Shown in pieces: positions 36,652-44,627 of a DNA stretch of 64,000 bases (the stretch's first letter is position 1; every line of letters begins with the position of its first letter). Origin of the DNA: Subsaximicrobium wynnwilliamsii (GTDB lineage: Bacteria; Bacteroidota; Bacteroidia; Flavobacteriales; Flavobacteriaceae); the NCBI RefSeq assembly GCF_007997225.1, contig NZ_VORM01000004.1, forward strand, positions 266,396 to 330,395. Direction: 5' to 3'. Under the pieces are notes generated by a model, which was not told where the DNA came from, made no database searches, and saw only the letters and a program-made list of their open reading frames with translations. The position numbers and the translations under genes are program-made.

Positions 36652-36659
36652 CAAATATA
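36652..36659 (-). promoter_or_regulatory. -7 box TATATTTG of the Tat gene
   Basis: A perfect TAnnTTTG on the minus strand, 4 bases upstream of the chosen GTG. Confidence 0.45.
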
Positions 36660-36671
36660 ATTAGTTGACAC

Positions 36672-37136
36672 CTAATAAAGACATTTATAATCTTAAATTT
36701 AAGGGAGCCATTCATAAATTTTTATTGTTGATTTGAATTTGTGCTTAGAAAATAGAAATAACAGGTTATCCATAACAGCTGCTTCTCTTTCAATTTTCGT
36801 ATGTCAAACACATTGTAAATTACACGACGGCCGATGCTGGTTTTTACCAAAAAACATTGTCCAATTCTCTAGAAAACATGCCGATTAGATCATACTTCCC
36901 CAATTGTTTAGAAAAGCGCCTTATCTTTTATTTTGAACTCGCTCCTGCAGATTCTCAATGAAAACAAACAACATCAAGGCTGAAAAGCGCGTCCTAAATT
37001 TTTATAATATAAAGGCTTTACAATATGCTCAGACCTGTGCGATTCATAAAACATACGAGGAAAAAACCTCTTTGGATTTCAAGAAGTTCAAAGTTTTATA
37101 AGTGTTTATAGTTTCAGATTAAAAAAGTGTTTAATC
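36672..37136. other. Geneless gap
   Basis: Nearly 500 bases between the Tat gene and the M1 peptidase terminator. I find no frame with family resemblance, no tRNA-like fold and no clear repeat. Confidence 0.4.
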
Positions 37137-37167
37137 AAAAAAGAGCCAATTTTTCAATGGGCTCTTT
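37137..37167 (-). terminator. Terminator of the M1 peptidase unit
   Basis: AAAAGAGCC (37139-37147) pairs with GGCTCTTTT (37159-37167). A rich stretch follows on the minus-strand side. It is 19 bases past the peptidase stop. Confidence 0.75.
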
Positions 37168-37185
37168 TAAATTAGATGCTTTAAA

Positions 37186-39492
37186 TTAATCTTTCACTTT
37201 ATCTTTAAACTTATCAAAATCGCTTTCCTCAACCTCTTTTGGCCATGAGTTGTTTGCGGTATCAATATCGGCAGTTTCCAATTTAGGATCTATCTTGATG
37301 GAGATGATTTCCTTTTGTGAGGCGATTTCCTTACTCACTTCCTTATCGTTCAATCTCCAAATTTGTGCAGGATAGGTTTCGGTTTTAGCGCTGCCATCTG
37401 CATAGGTATATTCCACGATGATTGGCATGACCAATCCCCCTGGTTTTTCAAAGGTAACCGTATAGAAATACTTAGGTTGCTCGATGTTTTTGCGTTCTTC
37501 GGGCGTGAAGTTATCCATCATATATTCCTTCAGAGTAGACGAATTTTCTTCAGCAGACCCTTCCTTGAGCTTAGCATCATATTCATCATCTCCTTCCTCT
37601 GCCATATAAACCAGATCCATATCGCTGAGATCAATGTTTCTACTGGCTGCATAATTTCTTGCATATTGATTGGGCTCTGAGCTCACATAATATTTTTTCA
37701 CATCCTTGATGCCTATATCTACCCAATCGGTAGTATAGAACCAGCCTCTCCAGTACCAATCCAGGTCAAAGGCAGATGCATCTTCCATGGTTCTGAAAAA
37801 ATCCTCTGGCGTTGGGTGCTTGAACATCCACCGTTGAGCATATTCTTTAAACGCATAATCAAACAACTCGCGACCCATAACGGTTTCGCGAAGAATATTT
37901 AAAGCTGTTGCCGGCTTCCCATAAGCGTTATTACCAAATTGATAGGTGTTTAAACCCTTGGTCATGATTGGTGCGATATAATCTTGGTTGCCGCCCATAT
38001 AATAAGTAATGTTCTTGGCTGGGCCACGACGCGATGGATAGGTCACATCTCCAGGAGACAAAGCCGTTGGATGACTCTCGCCAAAATCCTGCTCTGCAAC
38101 ATATTGCAAAAAAGTGTTTAGACCCTCGTCCATCCACGTCCATTGGCGCTCATCGCTATTTACGATCATTGGGAAAAAGTTGTGGCCTACCTCATGGACG
38201 ATCACACTTATCATCCCGTACTTGGTACGGTCGTCGTATTTTCCGTCTTCGTCGGGTCTGCCGTAATTCCAGCAAATCATTGGGTATTCCATCCCTTGTC
38301 GTTTAGCATGTACCGAAATCGCTTTGTGATAAGGATACTCGAAGGTCATGCGCGAATAAGATTTGAGGGTACTTGCCACTGCCCTTGTAGACCATTCTTC
38401 CCACAACGGATTTCCTTCTTTAGAATATAGTGATACTGCCATGATATCTCTATCACCAATTTTAACAGCCATCATATCCCAGATGTATTTTCTGGAGGTT
38501 GCAAAACCAAAATCCCTAACATTTTCAGCCTTAAGCTTCCAAGTCTGTTTCTTTGTGGAACGGCCTTTCTCTCTGACCTCGGCTTCCGCCTGGGTGGAAA
38601 TCACAACCGGATTATCAAAGGATTTTTGCGCCTTTTCATAACGTTTCATCATGTCTTTGGAAAAGACTTCACTCCTATTGGTCAACACCCCTGTGGCATC
38701 CAACAAATGATCTGCTGGCACAGTAATGTTTACCTCAAAATTACCGAAGGGCAATGCAAATTCATCACGTCCCCAAAATTGGGAATTCTGCCAACCTTCC
38801 ACATCATTATACACTGCCATTCTAGGGTAGAACTGAGCGATGACATAGTTTCTATTACCATCGGGAAACAGCTCAAAGCCTGAGCGGCCACCATCTTTAA
38901 CGTGGTCATTGATTTGATACCACCATTTGATATCGAAGGAAAACTGATCACCGGTCTTCATTGGTTTGGGCAACTCCACACGCATCATGGTTTGATTGAT
39001 CATGTGTGCTAGTGCCTTTCCATCGGTAGTGGTCACTTTTTCGATATTGAAGCCACCTTCAAAACCTTTCTCCAAATAACTTGAAGCGTATGTTGAAGGG
39101 GTCATTGCTGGTGTTATTCTGCTTGATTGGATATCTTTGGAAGGCGAATCCTTTTGACGTACATTTTGGTCCAATTGCACCCAAAGGTAGCTCAATTCGT
39201 CTGGGGAATTATTGGTATAGGTAATGGTTTCCTCTCCTGTTAACACAGCCGTCTCATCATTGATTTCCACATCCATTTTATAATCTGCCTGTTGTTGATA
39301 ATATCCAGGTCCAGGGGCGCCAGATCCTGTTCTAAACATATTGGGCGTAGCAAACTCATCATAAAGTTGCTTGAATTTGTTTTGATTGGTGTGACCGGGC
39401 TTTCGGGCTTCTGTGTCGGCATCTTGATCTTGAGCCATCGCATTTAAAGATAAAAATGCTAAGCAGAAGCTAAGGTATTTGAAGAATTTCAT
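37186..39492 (-). CDS. Secreted M1-family zinc metallopeptidase
   Basis: Exported aminopeptidase-like M1 enzyme, 768 residues from MKFFKYLSFCLAF, with signal peptide (about 1-20, AMA-QD). Zinc motif HEVGH, then the third ligand Glu 18 residues later (WMDEGLNTF). N-terminal beta-sandwich sequence includes TYTNNSPDELSYLWVQLDQN, typical of the Bacteroidota M1 group. A C-terminal Tyr/Glu-rich extension has no recognised domain. The DUF6702 gene precedes it by 23 bases. The 21 codons upstream of the chosen ATG are read-through of that spacer and were dropped. Confidence 0.92.
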   Translation of the reverse strand: MKFFKYLSFCLAFLSLNAMAQDQDADTEARKPGHTNQNKFKQLYDEFATPNMFRTGSGAPGPGYYQQQADYKMDVEINDETAVLTGEETITYTNNSPDELSYLWVQLDQNVRQKDSPSKDIQSSRITPAMTPSTYASSYLEKGFEGGFNIEKVTTTDGKALAHMINQTMMRVELPKPMKTGDQFSFDIKWWYQINDHVKDGGRSGFELFPDGNRNYVIAQFYPRMAVYNDVEGWQNSQFWGRDEFALPFGNFEVNITVPADHLLDATGVLTNRSEVFSKDMMKRYEKAQKSFDNPVVISTQAEAEVREKGRSTKKQTWKLKAENVRDFGFATSRKYIWDMMAVKIGDRDIMAVSLYSKEGNPLWEEWSTRAVASTLKSYSRMTFEYPYHKAISVHAKRQGMEYPMICWNYGRPDEDGKYDDRTKYGMISVIVHEVGHNFFPMIVNSDERQWTWMDEGLNTFLQYVAEQDFGESHPTALSPGDVTYPSRRGPAKNITYYMGGNQDYIAPIMTKGLNTYQFGNNAYGKPATALNILRETVMGRELFDYAFKEYAQRWMFKHPTPEDFFRTMEDASAFDLDWYWRGWFYTTDWVDIGIKDVKKYYVSSEPNQYARNYAASRNIDLSDMDLVYMAEEGDDEYDAKLKEGSAEENSSTLKEYMMDNFTPEERKNIEQPKYFYTVTFEKPGGLVMPIIVEYTYADGSAKTETYPAQIWRLNDKEVSKEIASQKEIISIKIDPKLETADIDTANNSWPKEVEESDFDKFKDKVKD

Positions 39493-39515
39493 GTGTTGCA
39501 AATTGTTATAGTGGT

Positions 39516-40016
39516 TTAAAAGTTTAAATATTGGGTTTGGTCCTGTACAGCGCATACGAGATTGAATCTTTCGCCATTGACCTTGATTTTGAGGACGTTT
39601 CTTTGATCGGGGAATTTATCGAAAAGCACGGTATTGCTAATCTCCATTGTTTTTACTGAAGCCACATCTTGGATCTCCAAATAACAGACCACTTGATCGT
39701 TATCATACTCTTTCCCAACAAAATCGATTGTAAGCTCTTTAGTATTGACTTTGATATCCAATTTGGCCGCCAAATATTTTTTAATGTAGTCATTGACGGA
39801 AGCTTTTTCATCTGCTTCTGTAAGTGTTATTGAGTCATCGTAACGTTCGCGTAGTGTAAGCTGCAAATCTGATACATCGATTCGGGTGATGATTTGAAGT
39901 GATTTTTTGGACTTCACATATTCCATCTGGGTCACGCTCACGTAATATTTATGAGTTGTCATTGTGGAAAGCAAGGGGAGCACGAGCGCCAATACTAAGA
40001 TTTTTAATTGCGTCAT
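39516..40016 (-). CDS. DUF6702-family exported protein
   Basis: Protein of 166 residues from MTQLKILVLAL. Signal peptide or N-terminal helix (about 1-21), then HKYYVSVTQMEYVKSKKSLQIITRIDVSDL and a strand-rich body with DFVGKEYDNDQVVCYLEI. The family is found beside M1 peptidases in flavobacteria, consistent with the 23-base gap here. The function is unknown; a periplasmic partner of the peptidase is possible. Confidence 0.75.
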   Translation of the reverse strand: MTQLKILVLALVLPLLSTMTTHKYYVSVTQMEYVKSKKSLQIITRIDVSDLQLTLRERYDDSITLTEADEKASVNDYIKKYLAAKLDIKVNTKELTIDFVGKEYDNDQVVCYLEIQDVASVKTMEISNTVLFDKFPDQRNVLKIKVNGERFNLVCAVQDQTQYLNF

Positions 40017-40095
40017 AATTGATGGAATGCGTAAATGTAGCAATTTTTATAAGGAATTTAGAACAACAAAATGTTAATTCCGGGAATGAAGACGA

Positions 40096-40141
40096 TCCCG
40101 ATAGCTATCGGGAGAAGATGAAGACGAAGATGAAGACGAAG
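40096..40141. repeat. TCCCGATAGCTATCGGGA palindrome plus GATGAAGACGAA repeats
   Basis: A perfect 18-bp palindrome (40096-40113) immediately followed by about two and a half 12-base minisatellite units (to 40141). Both families also occur together in the nbaC-nbaD region. Confidence 0.75.
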
Positions 40142-40155
40142 TTATAGGGGGAAAT

Positions 40156-40965
40156 CTAATTCTTGACCAGTTCATCGTCTTTTGCAAATACCAACAATTT
40201 TTGAGTCAAGAACTCAAACATGGCCATACCATTGTTAGTATCACAGAGCGCCAAGAAGTTGGGATCTTCGGAAACATAAAAAAAAAATTCAAATTTTAGT
40301 CTTTCTTCGATGTCATGTTCTCCAAACAGAATATCTGAAAAGTCTGATTGTACACGTGTCATACAAAGCTCTTGGGCCTCTACACGCACCCTGTTTTTCA
40401 TTTCCTTGGTGCGACCACTAATTCGGTTAAGGATTTTATGCAGGTTTATGGCCAATCCAGGACCAATAGGTGTGACATACAAGGCTACAAAATCACCGTT
40501 ATCTGCTTCGTAGAGTCTTCGCTCGGTTTGGGTTTTTCGTTTGCCTGTGTATCCTGGAATGCCCACATCATAAAAGTTGATGTCGCGCTCAGCGTCGCTA
40601 TTTTCAATGTCGGATATTAAATTACCAGTCAAAATCTTACCGACAATGACCTCATCCAGCGCATTGATTCGATCCTTTAATTCGAGTTCCAAGAACCTTG
40701 AATTCATCATTTGTTGATCAACCTTTAGGGTCACTGGCTCATATTGCACACTACTTACCAATATATCATCGCCCAAACTAATTGGCAACTTGAAGCTTCC
40801 GTCGCTATTGCTAACCGTAAATTTTTGTGCTGTAATATTGAGTACATAAATGCCTTCGAGTTCGGCATTTGCAGAGATCCTTCCGCGTAATTCCACAGAT
40901 TGGGCACCGAGTAACAACACCTTCAGCACAAAAAATGAAATCGCTATGACTTTACTGACCTTCAT
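40156..40965 (-). CDS. Carboxypeptidase-regulatory-like domain protein, paralogue 3
   Basis: Exported protein of 269 residues: signal peptide (about 1-21), then a transthyretin/CarboxypepD-reg-like domain (VELRGRISANAELEGIYVLNI..., SNSDGSFKLPISLGD, VQYEPVTL), DEVIVGKILTGNL, and a C-terminal segment without known domain (NFYDVGIPGYTGKRKTQTERR, FFYVSEDPNFL). Closely similar to its upstream neighbour. The N-terminal part resembles the plug-proximal extension of SusC-type receptors, but no barrel follows. It overlaps the upstream gene by 14 bases. A run of about 10 A/T bases lies in the coding sequence near 40280. Confidence 0.75.
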   Translation of the reverse strand: MKVSKVIAISFFVLKVLLLGAQSVELRGRISANAELEGIYVLNITAQKFTVSNSDGSFKLPISLGDDILVSSVQYEPVTLKVDQQMMNSRFLELELKDRINALDEVIVGKILTGNLISDIENSDAERDINFYDVGIPGYTGKRKTQTERRLYEADNGDFVALYVTPIGPGLAINLHKILNRISGRTKEMKNRVRVEAQELCMTRVQSDFSDILFGEHDIEERLKFEFFFYVSEDPNFLALCDTNNGMAMFEFLTQKLLVFAKDDELVKN

Positions 40966-41719
40966 TCCTACTTTTGAATTCTTTTAATTTAGCAGTGAGA
41001 TACTCTACCATAGCCAAATCATTATCTTGTTTACTTAACTCCAGAAACTTAGGATCTTCAGCAGCAAAAAAGAAAAACTCATTGCGTTTTAACTCAGCCA
41101 AATTGTCGATTTCAAAGAGCACCTCGGCCAATTCGGACCTGGTGCGATTCATCCTGAGATCTTGATCCTCGATCTTGACTCGGTTTTTGAGCTGTTTTGT
41201 GCGACCTGTAATCCAATTGATGATCGGGTTTAAAGGCACTATCCCACCACCGGTTGTGGCTTCGTTGAGTCGACGCTCGCTTTGGGTCTTCCGCCGGCCT
41301 GTATATCCAGGGATGCCTAAATCATAAAAATTAGGTTCGCGTTTTGCCTCGCTATTGCCAATGTCTAAAAGCAGATTCCCAGTCAACACCTTACCTACCC
41401 TCACTTCGTCAAGTGCAGTGACATTATCTTCAAGATTAACCAACACTTGCTTGCTACGCACAATGCCTGCGTCAATCCCTATCTCTTTAATCATGTATTG
41501 CAATGCTGAAATGATGAGCGTATCACCAACTTGGGCAGCGATTTCAAAACGGCCTTCGTCATCGCTAATGTCATAACGACCAGCAGTTTTGTTGATGATG
41601 TTCACACCAACCACCTCACCAGAGGCGAATATTTGCCCATCAATGGTCTTGCGCTGTGCCTTGGCTCCCAGTGTGCCAAGAAAAGCAAGGCAGAGCATAA
41701 TGAGACTATTTTTTTTCAC
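40952..41719 (-). CDS. Carboxypeptidase-regulatory-like domain protein, paralogue 2
   Basis: Protein of 255 residues, start GTG (MKKNSLIMLCLAFLGTLGAKA gives a good signal peptide; the next ATG would remove its basic end). CarboxypepD-reg-like domain (KTIDGQIFASGEVVGVNI, DDEGRFEIAAQVGD), DEVRVGKVLTGNLLLDIGNSEAKREPNFYDLGIPGYTG as in paralogue 3, and a tail FFFFAAEDPKFLEL. Overlaps both neighbours by 14 bases. The function is unknown. Confidence 0.75.
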   Translation of the reverse strand: MKKNSLIMLCLAFLGTLGAKAQRKTIDGQIFASGEVVGVNIINKTAGRYDISDDEGRFEIAAQVGDTLIISALQYMIKEIGIDAGIVRSKQVLVNLEDNVTALDEVRVGKVLTGNLLLDIGNSEAKREPNFYDLGIPGYTGRRKTQSERRLNEATTGGGIVPLNPIINWITGRTKQLKNRVKIEDQDLRMNRTRSELAEVLFEIDNLAELKRNEFFFFAAEDPKFLELSKQDNDLAMVEYLTAKLKEFKSRNEGQ

Positions 41720-42518
41720 TTGCTTGGTTTAGAAATGTTTTGCTCTTTTTATTCAAGATTTCCAAAAAGGCCATTTCATTACCATAATTAAGCAGATTGA
41801 AATCAAAATTTTCATCTTCCACATACTGAATAAATTCCTCAACGCGATGCTCAGGAATGCCAAAATTATCGACAAGAAAATTAGATCCCATATAATATTT
41901 TATAGCAGCATTAGGCACTGGTGGCATCTCAACGCCTTCCTGCGCTTTTGCATTGGATCGAAACAATGGCAGTAGCAATTGGTCCACCACATTAACGATG
42001 TTCAAACCGTTGACCATTTGCGGCACTTGAGAATGAACCGCTTCGTTTGTAACCTCAGAGCGGTAATCATCAGAAAACACATATTCATCCTGTTTCTTGA
42101 TGCCAAAATACAATGCGTCGAGCTTAGGATTAAAGGTTTTCACTTTTTCAACATCGGTGCCTAAATTTCCTGATAAACTGGATGTGAGCACCAGCACCTC
42201 GGGGAGCTTATTGATTTCCTCAATCAAAAACACACGAATTCTTCTAGAATCTATCATGGCCTGAGTGATCTTGATATCAAAATTTTGGTATTGCAAGGCC
42301 CTTACCTCCAAATTGTCATTCAGTTTAGCCTTTATTTTGAATTTACCGTTTTCATCGGTGGCTTCTCCTTTATTTGACGAGGTGTTAAAAATGGTAATAC
42401 CTTCGACGTCACTATCTTCTACGATAATTTTACCGTTAATCTGAACACGTCCCACAGTTTGGGATATGGCGACCATCGAAGTCATTAGAAAAATGGATAA
42501 AAGTAATTTGAGTTTCAT
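41706..42518 (-). CDS. Carboxypeptidase-regulatory-like domain protein, paralogue 1
   Basis: First gene of the three-paralogue operon, 270 residues. Signal peptide (about 1-19, AIS-QT), CarboxypepD-reg-like domain (VQINGKIIVEDSDVEGITIFN, TDENGKFKIKAKLND, LQYQNFDIKI), then a divergent middle (KLPEVLVLTSSLSGNLGTDVEKVKTFNPKLDALYFG) and a tail DENFDFNLLNYGNEMAFLEIL matching the ends of the other two. It is the most divergent member. It is probably an envelope protein; no partner receptor gene is nearby. Confidence 0.75.
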   Translation of the reverse strand: MKLKLLLSIFLMTSMVAISQTVGRVQINGKIIVEDSDVEGITIFNTSSNKGEATDENGKFKIKAKLNDNLEVRALQYQNFDIKITQAMIDSRRIRVFLIEEINKLPEVLVLTSSLSGNLGTDVEKVKTFNPKLDALYFGIKKQDEYVFSDDYRSEVTNEAVHSQVPQMVNGLNIVNVVDQLLLPLFRSNAKAQEGVEMPPVPNAAIKYYMGSNFLVDNFGIPEHRVEEFIQYVEDENFDFNLLNYGNEMAFLEILNKKSKTFLNQASEKK

Positions 42519-42592
42519 AGTTAGGGCGTTTAGTTAGCATTGTTAAAGAAAAGATATTCCAGTTTAAAGTTGAACCTTTTGCTTTTAAACTT

Positions 42593-42623
42593 TTGTTAAA
42601 AGCCAATCATATACCTAAATTTA
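42593..42623 (+). promoter_or_regulatory. Promoter of pepE, TTG-N20-TAAATTTA
   Basis: TTG at 42593-42595 and TAAATTTA at 42616-42623 (last base differs from TAnnTTTG), 16 bases before the ATG. Confidence 0.4.
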
Positions 42624-42639
42624 CGACAAAATAAGGCAA

Positions 42640-43347
42640 ATGAAAAATATTATCATCGCCAGTACCTCTGCGCTTCACGGCGGCGGCCCGTTGGAATATC
42701 TTCTGGACGAATTGAAGCTGTTTTTTAAGGACACTCCTGAAATTTTATTCATTCCCTACGCTAGACCAGGCGGGATTTCATATGATGACTATACTGAAAA
42801 AGTAAGTGTTCCATTTAAAAGCATTGACAAAACAGTAAAAGGCATCCACGAGTTTGAGGATCCCAAAGAGGCCATAAAGCAAGCCAAAGCCATCTTCATA
42901 GGCGGCGGAAACACTTTTGTGCTCGTAAACCAATTGTACAAAAACGGACTTTGGGAACCCATTAAAAACGAAGTGAAAAACGGAACGCCGTATTTAGGCA
43001 CCAGCGCAGGCAGCAATATTTGCGGCCTTACAATGAACACCACTAATGATATGCCAATCGTATATCCGCCTAGTTTTAAGACCTTTGGTTTTGTGCCTTT
43101 TAACATCAATCCGCATTATCAAGATCCCGATTTAAACAGCAAACACATAGGCGAAACCAGAGAAACGCGCATCAAGGAGTTTCATGAGTTCAACTCACAA
43201 CCCGTTGTGGGGCTCCGGGAAGGCAGTTGGTTAGAGGTCAAAGACAAATCAATTGTACTAAAAGGTAATTTAGACGCTCGTGTTTTTGAATATCATAAGG
43301 CCGCTTATGAGGTTAAGGTAGACACCGAGCTCAACATTTTAAAATAA
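42640..43347 (+). CDS. pepE: Peptidase E (alpha-aspartyl dipeptidase)
   Basis: Family S51 serine peptidase hydrolysing Asp-X dipeptides in the cytoplasm, 235 residues. Catalytic Ser122 in LGTSAGSNICG, IFIGGGNTF, and INPHYQDPD with the catalytic His (about residue 159). Length and motif spacing are typical of PepE. It is a single gene with its own promoter. Confidence 0.92.
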   Translation: MKNIIIASTSALHGGGPLEYLLDELKLFFKDTPEILFIPYARPGGISYDDYTEKVSVPFKSIDKTVKGIHEFEDPKEAIKQAKAIFIGGGNTFVLVNQLYKNGLWEPIKNEVKNGTPYLGTSAGSNICGLTMNTTNDMPIVYPPSFKTFGFVPFNINPHYQDPDLNSKHIGETRETRIKEFHEFNSQPVVGLREGSWLEVKDKSIVLKGNLDARVFEYHKAAYEVKVDTELNILK

Positions 43348-43400
43348 CCATTAGCTAAAAAAAAATGTGAATCGCGCCTGAAACGAAAGTACACTAAGCC

Positions 43401-43826
43401 TTAAAAATGTTTCAAAAAGTGATACCCCAAAATCTCAAACCCCTCATTGTAATACAATTTATGTGAAGGATAATTTTGGACGTAGGTATTCAACTCTGCG
43501 CTATTGCAGCCTTTGGCTTTGACGTGGGCGTAAATCCAAGCTAAGAATTGCTTTCCCAGTCCTTGATTGCGATAATCCGTTTCAATATAGACGTGATCCA
43601 ATTCAACCGTTTTCCCAACGTAATGTCTGGTCGAAAACCAAAGGCCAGACATACCAACAAGCTGCTTTTGATGATAAATCACAGCACATTCGTAATTCTG
43701 GTTTACCATTTCGCTAAACCGTTCTCTTAAAATGGCTTCGGAATTTTTCGCGTTGCTAAGCTTTTGAATCATGGGAATGATTTGAAAGATTTCTGAAGCA
43801 TCAAGAATTTTAAACTGAAAGTCCAT
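43401..43826 (-). CDS. GNAT-family N-acetyltransferase
   Basis: Acetyl-CoA-dependent acetyltransferase fold, 141 residues. Motif A is VELDHVYIETDYRNQGLGKQ (the QGLGK loop binds acetyl-CoA pyrophosphate). Further recognisable GNAT parts are MSGLWFSTR and a C-terminal Tyr segment KLYYNEGFEILGYHF. The substrate is unknown. It is divergent from a second GNAT gene. Confidence 0.85.
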   Translation of the reverse strand: MDFQFKILDASEIFQIIPMIQKLSNAKNSEAILRERFSEMVNQNYECAVIYHQKQLVGMSGLWFSTRHYVGKTVELDHVYIETDYRNQGLGKQFLAWIYAHVKAKGCNSAELNTYVQNYPSHKLYYNEGFEILGYHFLKHF

Positions 43827-43837
43827 CGGAAGAATTT

Positions 43838-43870
43838 TTGAGTGAAGATAGAATTTTTTGTTTAAGTTTG
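43838..43870 (+). promoter_or_regulatory. Promoter TTG-N22-TAAGTTTG
   Basis: TTG at 43838-43840 and TAAGTTTG at 43863-43870, 24 bases before ATG 43895. The same TTG would be the start of a longer reading frame, so the promoter favours the shorter protein. Confidence 0.45.
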
Positions 43871-43894
43871 AATGCTCATCAGCGCTGGAAATAC

Positions 43895-44356
43895 ATGGAT
43901 AGCAAAATTATAAATGAGACTTTTTTCGTAAAGGATATTTCGGCAAAAGACACTTACGCAGTGCGACACCCCGTCTTGAGAGCAGGAAAACCTATGGAAT
44001 CTTGCGTATTTTCCAATGATGATTTAGAAACCACATTTCATTACGGACTTTTGAAAGGCAGCAAACTCATTGGTGTTGCCTCCTATTTCAAAAATGGAAA
44101 CGCAAGTTTTTCCGAAGTAAAACAGTACCAACTTAGAGGCATGGCCATTTTGGAAAACTTTCAAGGCCAAAAGCTCGGCGATTTACTTTTAAAAGAGACG
44201 GAGCAAATGATGGCATTAAAATCGGTAGCCCGTATTTGGTGCAACGCCAGAGTCAGCGCTGCGGGTTTTTACACAAAGAATGGGTACAGCATTATTGGCA
44301 CTGCTTTTGAGATTCCAGAGGTCGGGATGCATTATGTGATGACGAAGGTCGTTTAA
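43895..44356 (+). CDS. GNAT-family N-acetyltransferase
   Basis: Acetyltransferase of about 153 residues from MDSKIINETFFVK. The motif A region is YQLRGMAILENFQGQKLGDLLL (QGQKLG loop), followed by WCNARVSAAGFYTKNGY, a common GNAT C-terminal pattern. The N-terminus (VRHPVLRAGKP) matches the GNAT subgroup that starts IRxxVLRxG. An upstream TTG at 43838 would add 19 residues but lies in the promoter. The substrate is unknown. Confidence 0.83.
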   Translation: MDSKIINETFFVKDISAKDTYAVRHPVLRAGKPMESCVFSNDDLETTFHYGLLKGSKLIGVASYFKNGNASFSEVKQYQLRGMAILENFQGQKLGDLLLKETEQMMALKSVARIWCNARVSAAGFYTKNGYSIIGTAFEIPEVGMHYVMTKVV

Positions 44357-44366
44357 TTGTTTGTTG

Positions 44367-44440
44367 TCTGTTACCTGTTGTGTGTTGTGTGTTGTCTGTT
44401 CTCTGTTTTCTGTTACCTGTTGTGTGTTGTGTGTTGTCTG
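44367..44440. repeat. Two identical 32-base direct repeats of CTGTTGTGTGTTG type
   Basis: The same 32 bases occur at 44367-44398 and 44409-44440, separated by 10 bases. Each is built from GTTGTGT units. It lies right after the GNAT stop. Confidence 0.75.
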
Positions 44441-44580
44441 CAAATAATAATTTTTCAGCTAAACACCTTTTTTTGCACAAATAAACCATTTAGGCATGAG
44501 GGATTGGGGATTAGGTATTAGGTATTAGGCAAGATTAAATCATAATGAAAAATAAGTTGATTGTTGAACTTACCCATTTC

Positions 44581-44620
44581 AAACTTTGAACTTTGAACTT
44601 TGAATTTTGAATTTTGAATT
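44581..44620. repeat. Heptamer repeat just upstream of the VanY-type gene
   Basis: Three CTTTGAA units and then TTTTGAA units in a row, ending 8 bases before the ATG at 44628. TATTAGG repeats lie at about 44515-44530. The gene's promoter must lie in or across this tract. Confidence 0.7.
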
Positions 44621-44627
44621 CTAAAAC

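Noticed and set aside
36672..37136. Possible small RNA or short gene in the gap
   Set aside because: No promoter-terminator pair of its own and no conserved-looking frame could be seen.
44216..44489. Gln/Thr-rich minus-strand peptides
   Set aside because: They are translations of the GTTGTGT direct repeats.
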